This document shows positions 57,980-64,000 of a DNA stretch of 64,000 bases, piece after piece (positions within the stretch are counted from its first letter, which is position 1; each line of letters opens with the position of its first letter). The DNA comes from Penicillus capitatus (Eukaryota > Chlorophyta). The notes under the pieces are model-generated. The model was not told the DNA's origin and searched no databases. It saw only the letters and a program-made list of their open reading frames with translations. Location of the stretch: positions 248,001-312,000 of the forward strand of contig OZ287706.1 of assembly GCA_965649825.1 (NCBI GenBank). Reading direction: 5' to 3'. A program made the position numbers and the translations under genes.

Positions 57980-59886
57980 ATGGCTTCGTTGGAGCAGCTC
58001 AACGCCTATACGGCTCAGTGCTCCGATATCTCTTTTGAGGACTTTAGTTTCTCGCGGTCGACGGAATACGACCCTTCGAGTGAAGACTATTACGAGGTCC
58101 GTCGTGCTATTGCTTTCGACGCCTTGAATGTGGTGGCTCCCTGACAGGACGTTATTGAAGACCACGGCAAAGCGGGAGCCATTTTGGGCTTGATTTGTCT
58201 CGCCATTTTTGTCGTTTTGTCTTTATGTGGACTTATTCTCTGTTGCATTCCACACCATTTCGTCGAACATGCCGATTTCCTGAGAAACACACGAAAAAAT
58301 CTGCGCTGGTGTGTTGCCGCCGCCAGTAGAAGTGTGAAAAGAGTGAGATGTGTTGTCCATAGGTGGCAACGCCTTTTGAGTCTGTTGTTTGTTTTGGGCA
58401 TTATTTGCTGCACCGTCTTGGTTACAGCCATGAGCATCTGGGGCATTGTCCGTGTGGTGACAGACGTTCAGGACGTCGTTCCGGATTCCTTTGATTTTCT
58501 GGAAGAAACGAAGGACCAACTTCAATCCATCCACAACAATCTGACGGCGGCTGTTGACAATGGCAATGGCATTGTGAATGCCGTCCGTGACGCTGTTAAC
58601 CAAATCCGACGCGATTCCGCTGCGGCACTCCTTGAGACAATGCCCGAAGCGAATCAAACGTTCGCCGATGCGATGACGACGTTGGAAGAAGCAACAAACA
58701 GTGCAGAAGAGGCGCTTGAAGAAGTGAACAGCGAGATCAACCAGGTGCGCCTGTCTTTTCATTCTCCGATCTTCTGATCGACGTCCCGCAGAACCTCGAT
58801 GAGATACTGGACGGTATGAGAGATGCTGTTGGATACCGAGACGAGGGAGAGGAGATTAACGACGTTGGTCGCATCGTCGTCATCATCTCTTTCTGTCTCT
58901 TCATTGTGTTCTCTATTGGATCCACGCTCTTCTCCCTCTGTGGCGTGTCGCCTCGTTGCACACTCTTCTGGGCGATGATCATGTGGTTCATGTTAACCGT
59001 CGCTTTCTGTCTTGTGGGGGTACTCAACGTGGGCAGAGAGATCTCACGGGAATCGTGCCTCTACATCGACACCTATGCAGTGAAAGAACTGAGAGATGAA
59101 GTCGATCAAGATCCGGAACGCACAGAAGCGCTTCTCTGGTATTACTTCCGAGCACCCGGTATGATCGAGCTTCCATTTTGCAGACAGCCTATGATGCGCT
59201 ATCTGTTTCAGACAATCGCGATAGAAACCTGACCCAACTAGAGGACTTGTGGGGCTTCCCTTTGACAGACGTCATGGAATTTCTTAACACAGTGGAGGAC
59301 GAGATTTTCGATGAGAATGGTGAGTGAGCATCTTGCTGCATGTTGGACCTGTCACATCACTCACGGTTGTGTTTTCGCAGGTGTTGCTTTCCCATACTCT
59401 TTAGCCGAGGATTCAACACAAAATGCACTGGTGGCTGTTCAGCGGCTTGTTCCGCAAGCACGACGTGATATTGAATACGTGCAAGATCTCATTGGAGGGG
59501 AGACACTTCATACCATTCACTCCGATTTCAAGGATCTCCTCTGCTGTACGGAGTACGATTCTGTCGATGCCGTATGGAAGGCATGGGTCGTATCATCGGC
59601 ATTTGGTCTCATCATTGCCATTCTGATGACCCTCCAGGGGCTCATGTCCCTCAGATTTGGCAACAGTGCTGGTCCAGTGTCTTTCAAGACGGCAGCCGCA
59701 CGGGCGCCCACACAAAAGACATCTGCCTACATGGCACCTCCCGTTGCGGAAGAACACTATGGCACAGCAGATGGAATCGTCACCGGAAGAGACAGTTCGG
59801 GGACACCGTTGCGTACCGACAACAACACGACGTCGGACTCTACTGTCAAATATCCAACGCTCAATCCACCAGGTGCTTACCTCTAA
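57980..59886 (+). CDS. Five-span tweety/prominin-like membrane protein
   Basis: Five exons. Topology: short acidic N-terminus; span 1 (AGAILGLICLAIFVVLSLCG); a basic ~45-residue loop; span 2 (LLSLLFVLGIICCTVLVTAM); a ~110-residue loop with N-glycosylation sites (NLTA, NQTF); spans 3 and 4 (IVVIISFCLFIVFSIGSTLF; FWAMIMWFMLTVAFCLVGVL); a second long loop with Cys residues (DLLCCTEYDS); span 5 (FGLIIAILMTLQGLM); and a Thr/Ser/Pro-rich tail. This two-large-loop, five-span plan is that of tweety and prominin families and their plant relatives. Which of the two is undecided, and so are any channel or membrane-shaping functions. One intron near 59134-59189 appears to use a GC donor (gcgctt). Confidence 0.68.
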
Positions 59887-60095
59887 GACGCGATCTGTGA
59901 AGCGAGGTGGCTGCACAACCACTCTTAGCAATGGTATTATTTTAACTAATGGTGTGCTGGTTGTGGATCGATGTAACCTGATTCGAACGAAGTTGATAGG
60001 TCTGTAACGACCAATTGTATCTGGACATTCTATGAAAAGGGCGGATGCCTTATACAGCGTCACAAAAGAAAATCGGTCGATTCGTGCTTCGGATG

Positions 60096-60848
60096 TCAAA
60101 GAGGTGGACACAATAGACTCTCCCGTGTATCCACACCGGTCGCAGGATTGGTCCCCGTTGCGATTTGACAGAGATCTAGCTGCACGTCTTTGCGAAGCAC
60201 CACATCTGTCCAGTCGGTGTTGTCAATCTGGGCCCTACACGCAGAGGCGGTATGGGAGAAAGGCATTGTGGACGAGAGATACTTGGTGAGTTGGGTATTG
60301 TTGACATAGGCGCCTTCTAGAATCGCATTTCTCAGATCAGCACCTCTGGTCACGAAATCTGTCATGTTAGAGAGACGGACGGTTGGGTTACTCGAGATCG
60401 GCACTCTCCAAATCTGCATAGCGGAGGTTGGCTCCGTTGAAAATTGCTTCTTTGGCGATAGCTCCAAAGAAAGAAACATTTCTAAAGATTCATTTTAGAC
60501 ATGGAAAGCATCTCAGATGATGGAGATGCACTCCAGGTTGCAGTTGGTAAAGTCCGTTTGTCGTAGAATAGCTTTCGTGTAGCTGTTCTGTCGCAGATCC
60601 TGACCCGTGAAGGTCATTCCTGAGAGTGGCGTCGAGATGCCGCCGCCACCTGAAACGGCGAGGGATGAAGGTGGATGGATCAGTGGCCCTGCGAGCAAAC
60701 AGGATGCCACCAATCCGCCGACTCCCATAAGCTTCAAAGCGGTAAACGTCTGTTCCGTCTGCATCGTTTCGTGCCGAATGGTGGCATGACGACGCATAGA
60801 CGGTCGTGGAGATGGTCGCGCCAGTGGTTGAGAAAGGCAGGTCTTCAT
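60096..60848 (-). CDS. Thylakoid-lumen pentapeptide-repeat protein (TL17-type)
   Basis: Three exons. The N-terminus is bipartite: a basic Ser/Pro/Arg segment (MKTCLSQPLARPSPRPSMRR) then a hydrophobic thylakoid-transfer segment ending PPSSLAV. The mature part has pentapeptide repeats of the A(D/N)LxX kind: FTGQDLRQNSYTKAILRQTD, GANLRYADLESADLEGADLR and NAILEGAYVNN. It then has the C-terminal signature of the plant TL17.4/TL15 lumen proteins (DVQLDLCQIATGTNPATGVD, TRESLLC). The role of these proteins is not settled. With CYP38 it shows a functional lumen-targeting route in this organism. Confidence 0.85.
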
Positions 60849-61752
60849 CTGGGATTTAAAACGTGGTACGAGAAGCCCTCGTGATTCAAGACGTTTCGAA
60901 ATGGCATTTGGACATGCGAAGTCCGTGAATGGACACCGATGCGCTCGTCTGGTCGAACGCCTCTATCGGAAAACAATCTGTGACTGGGTCGAAAAACAAA
61001 AGGCGGCGGTCAGTTCTAGAAGAGGAGATAAGATCTTGTTTTGAAGAAAAACCGTTACATTGCTAGCATGGTTTTGCTTTTTACTCAGAGTATTGTCAAT
61101 TTTTGTGAGCAAAAAAGAAGAATGTAAAAAAGGGAAACAAACATGGCTTATTAATCAGGGTTGGATTCTAAACAGCGCTTCTTTTTTAAGAAGATTGACG
61201 TCGATAGAATTTTGCCGTATAACCGTCAGAAGACAAGAATGAACGCATAAGTACAACGGACAGGACGATGACTAAAAAAATAAGAAGTAAGAACAACAGT
61301 TTTTTGTTCGAGTAGAGAACTTATCGGCGCTTTTGGGCATACAGATTCTTTTACTTTACCTCTGTCGTGATGTTCCACAAACGGCCAGTCACGCACCACA
61401 AAATGGTAAAGACAGCAAAGTCAGATACACGCAATAGTGGCAAAACTGTAAGCCTTCGATTGAGTGAGTTTCTTAGACTTGAGAATGCAGTTTGGCACAT
61501 AACCAAGTCGAATGTCGAATACAAAAAACCTGCAGAGTTTCAATTGACAAGGCGAGGACTTTCCTAAAACAGCAATTGTTTTGCCTTAGTTATACAAGGC
61601 TTCCGAGAAGTCGCGAGTGATCGTCGTTCGAAACTGACGTAGGCAGAACTCGGTTTCGAAGAATCGTCAAAAGGTGTCGCAGACGCACAGTCAAAAGCGT
61701 CGGAAGAATCGGAACCGTGGACGGCCGACAAAGTCGTCAGGAAGTCGTCGGC
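60849..61752. other. Intergenic, AT-rich, no gene seen
   Basis: A-rich runs around 61080-61300 and no supported exons. It ends at the second SINE-like copy. Confidence 0.45.
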
Positions 61753-62062
61753 GAAGTCGTCACGCGTGCCGGCAGTCGTCTTGAACGGAGGACGCGGAAT
61801 ACGGTGGGTATATGTTGAAGTCGACGCGTTCTCGACTGTGGGGATCGACCCGAATGCGGATGGTGCAGTTGGCCAGTTCGAGAAGTACGACCGCGTGGGT
61901 TCGATTCCTGCGCCGGACACAGAGGAGGGTAGTCCCATCAGAGTTGACCCGGATGTGTCTGGCGAGCCCGCGTCGAGTTGGATGGGTTACGGCGGGGAAA
62001 GGACAACGTCGAGCCAGTTCGAGGGCCGACGACGGAGTCACCACACGGACAAAAACTTTTGT
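61753..62062 (+). repeat. Dispersed SINE-like repeat, copy 2
   Basis: Same orientation and nearly the same sequence as 1911-2230. The B box ggttcgattcc is intact at 61898-61908 and the A-box-like tggccagttcg is preserved. Differences are mainly single substitutions (for example ccgcgtggg for ccgcggggg) and a few short gaps at the left edge. This pattern suggests two insertions of one active family. Confidence 0.72.
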
Positions 62063-62206
62063 CATCTTCTCCTTTGACCCTTTTAGGTGGCCAAAACCGA
62101 AGCAAAACGCGACCGCATTTCGCGACCGTATCTCACGAAATTGCATGGTCAAAAGTTTTTTCTGCATTAACCGGCCACGTTGTCGCCTTTCGTTGCCTAA
62201 GCTGAA

Positions 62207-62947
62207 TCATCTTCTACTCCTGTTCATCGACTTCGCCGTCGGTGTAGCGGTCTTTACGTCTCGCTTGCGTGTATTGCTCGTCGGACGGTCGAGGTGACGC
62301 ACAACGGCGCTGTCGAAATCGAAACGATTCGGTTGCAGGGAGCTCTCGTGTTGATTGATCTCTCGGACAAAACGGATCGATTTGGGAGCATCTTCCTTTT
62401 CAACTCTTTGCAACTTTGTCGACCGACAAGTTCGCTTCCGCGTACGATCTTGAAAGTCCCGAAGCACTACTACCTCTCTACCGCAACGGCGTCCTTTGGA
62501 TGATTGTACCGACTTCTCAAGCCGACCGTGCATGCAAAGACTTGACAGAGATTCTTGAACACGTTGTGACGAAGGAGGAACGCGAGGAGCAAAGAGCTTT
62601 TGCAGAAAGGTTTCGATTGTATCGTTCTTTTCGAAAACGAGCATGTATCGCTTTGACACGGCAAGGGCATAGCATCGCCCAGCAGACAGAACACAACAAT
62701 GTGGAGCGTTGTTTGACACGTTCTGCGAAGGATGCATGTCACTTCTTCTACGGCGAAGGTTAGCGTTAGAGCGGAATATTGACGAACGAATTCTATTCAC
62801 CGTCGACCCAATGGAACGATTCGTGTACTCCCGGATCGCTACCCGGTATGCATTCACCGCCTCTATGGCCCCAGGTACTCTTTACCGTTTACTCAGGGAG
62901 ATTCAACAGTGCCCGCAGGTCGACGGTCTCCCCGGCGCAATTTTATA
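62207..62947 (+). CDS. Multi-exon gene, unrecognised
   Basis: A strong coding frame runs EHLPFQLFATLSTDKFASAY, DLESPEALLPLYRNGVLWMI, VTKEEREEQRAFAERFRLYR and SFRKRACIALTRQGHSIAQQ. The next exon gives LFDTFCEGCMSLLLRRRLAL, DPMERFVYSRIATRYAFT and LYRLLREIQQCPQVDGLPGA-IL-stop. The 5' exon or exons (62150-62390) are not resolved. No family was recognised. It stops 59 bases before the next gene. Confidence 0.5.
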
Positions 62948-63006
62948 ACATTCTAGGCGATTTGACACATTCCACTGAGACAAGCGATCCGAAGACGTCT
63001 TGGGAG

Positions 63007-64000
63007 ATGGAATCCGCACGAGAGGCGGCGCAGGCGATAAAAATAACGGCAGATCAGACATTCGTCAAACTCAAAGCTGGCCTCGGTGAAGCGACGGACG
63101 TGGCTCAGCAACTCTTCGACAAAGCAAAGAACCGCACGAACGTACACACGCCTAACGTCTTCCACCTTTGCTGTACTAAGGAGACGCGACAGATATTTGT
63201 GGACACCGGTGTCTCCCATTATCAGCAGACAGAAGAGCTGTTGCTGACGCAGTTCAAAGGTAAGAGTGAGAAAGAATGAGATCAGGGAGAACAAGGCAGT
63301 AGATGGCGTGGCGTGGCTCGGTGCGAACCAAACGTATACCGCAGTGTTCGCGGGTATCTCGGCCATCTTGATCCTGCCAAGACTCCGAAGAGGCGTGATG
63401 CATCGAACACTGCGTCCCTTTCGCAGCGATGAGGTGAAACTGACCCACCAGATATGGAACACATAACTGGCTGGCTGGTTCTTCAGTCGATCTACCGAAG
63501 TGCCGAAGCACGAATGGAGTCCGTACAGGAACGATTGAAAACCAATCAAAAACGCACAGACAAGCTCGACGTTGGACATCCTCTGCCGTGGACTTCGTTT
63601 TTGAAGCGTTGGTCATTCTAGGGGGAACTTGCGTCAGCGATAGAAGTATACACAACCGCTCTCCGTCAACTCAAGTGAAGGGATGTCGATGCAAAAGCGC
63701 TGTTGTGATTGATATCTGTGCTTTAGATCGACGAGTCAAGAGTTGAATCAGTTTTCGAATCAGATCTACAAAGACATTCGCATGACGCAAGGCAAGACGA
63801 CGTTCTTCGCAGATCCATCGATCGGAGCAGGTCTTTGCAGAGCTTATGCGTGACATGAAGGAGATGCCGAGCAGACCTTCGCTCAAGATGCAATCCGAGG
63901 TCCATCCGGTCCGGATTTCGAACGCGTTTGCTTACGTTCCTCAACAGGCGGCGGTGGCACTATCTTCTTTGGAGCGTCAAAATCGTCAAGTTGATAATCT
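63007..64000 (+). CDS. RHIP1-like conserved plant/algal protein, runs off the right edge
   Basis: Exons start MESAREAAQAIKITADQTFV. They continue IFVDTGVSHYQQTEELLLTQ (family: GVxxYQQTEELLLxxF), a membrane segment ending LPRLRRGVMHRTLRPFRSDE, then coiled-coil exons (YRSAEARMESVQERLKTNQK; ASAIEVYTTALRQLK; FSNQIYKDI) and AELMRDMKEMPSRPSLKMQS. The last visible exon is ALSSLERQNRQVDN. The order matches the plant protein described as RGS1-HXK1-interacting protein 1, recalled from memory. One splice near 63780-63830 could not be resolved. The C-terminal few residues lie beyond the window. Confidence 0.55.

Noticed and set aside
63007-64000. Reading the last gene as a Nup58/Nup62-type nucleoporin
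   Set aside because: The coiled coils alone suggested this, but the YQQTEELLL motif, membrane segment and order of blocks fit the RHIP1-like family better.
1-64000. Bacterial-style operons, CRISPR arrays or phage elements
   Set aside because: Spliceosomal introns throughout, eukaryotic protein families, and no spaced direct-repeat arrays.

Overview
The window is nuclear DNA from a eukaryote with a compact genome. Almost every gene that can be rebuilt from conserved protein sequence is cut by many short introns, mostly about 40-60 bases. Most are GT-AG, but an unusually large share are GC-AG. The organism appears to be photosynthetic. It encodes a thylakoid-lumen CYP38/TLP40 cyclophilin, a thylakoid-lumen pentapeptide protein of the TL17 type, a DWARF27-type carotenoid isomerase and a plastid-type BolA. 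The presequences on these begin with basic, Ser/Ala-rich stretches and have no hydrophobic signal peptide in front. That points to a primary plastid (Archaeplastida: red alga, glaucophyte or early green alga) rather than a secondary one. I cannot name the species.

Layout. 0-3.3 kb: a trypsin-like pseudoprotease and a SINE-like repeat. 3.3-12.8 kb: mitochondrial-type release factor RF1, a coiled-coil protein, ferroportin, two unrecognised genes and a PP2C phosphatase. 13.3-19 kb: glycerophosphodiester phosphodiesterase, a small ubiquitin-like membrane protein, an F-box protein, the C-terminal half of nucleoporin Nup155, and the ribonucleotide reductase small subunit. 19-21 kb: gene-poor. 21-29 kb: CYP38, a TMC-family channel-like protein, a small Ser-Pro protein and the spliceosomal cyclophilin PPIL2. 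29.2-33 kb: gene-poor, with a decayed LINE. 33-41.2 kb: Elp4, a small acidic protein, TrpRS, D27, SRP68 and an F-box/LRR protein, packed extremely tightly. 41.2-51.8 kb: a gene-sparse island with three paralogous, secreted, Ala/Val/Ser-rich proteins of an unrecognised family. 51.8-60.9 kb: BolA, a SANT+UBA protein, a GET2/CAML-like receptor, MPC1, the N-terminal half of Nup155, a tweety/prominin-like membrane protein and TL17. 61-64 kb: a second SINE-like copy, an unrecognised gene and an RHIP1-like gene that runs off the right edge.

The strongest unusual signals are: (1) the three-gene secreted family with identical exon structure; (2) Nup155 encoded as two genes about 38 kb apart; (3) the recurrent GC-AG introns, of which eight are well supported; (4) a serine protease whose catalytic Ser is Glu; and (5) a dispersed ~0.3-kb repeat carrying a perfect RNA polymerase III B box. 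The conserved genes are housekeeping functions (translation, secretion, iron and pyruvate transport, nuclear pore, plastid maintenance) with no pathway clustering. Exon boundaries were worked out by hand from frame and homology and may be a few bases off where homology is weak.
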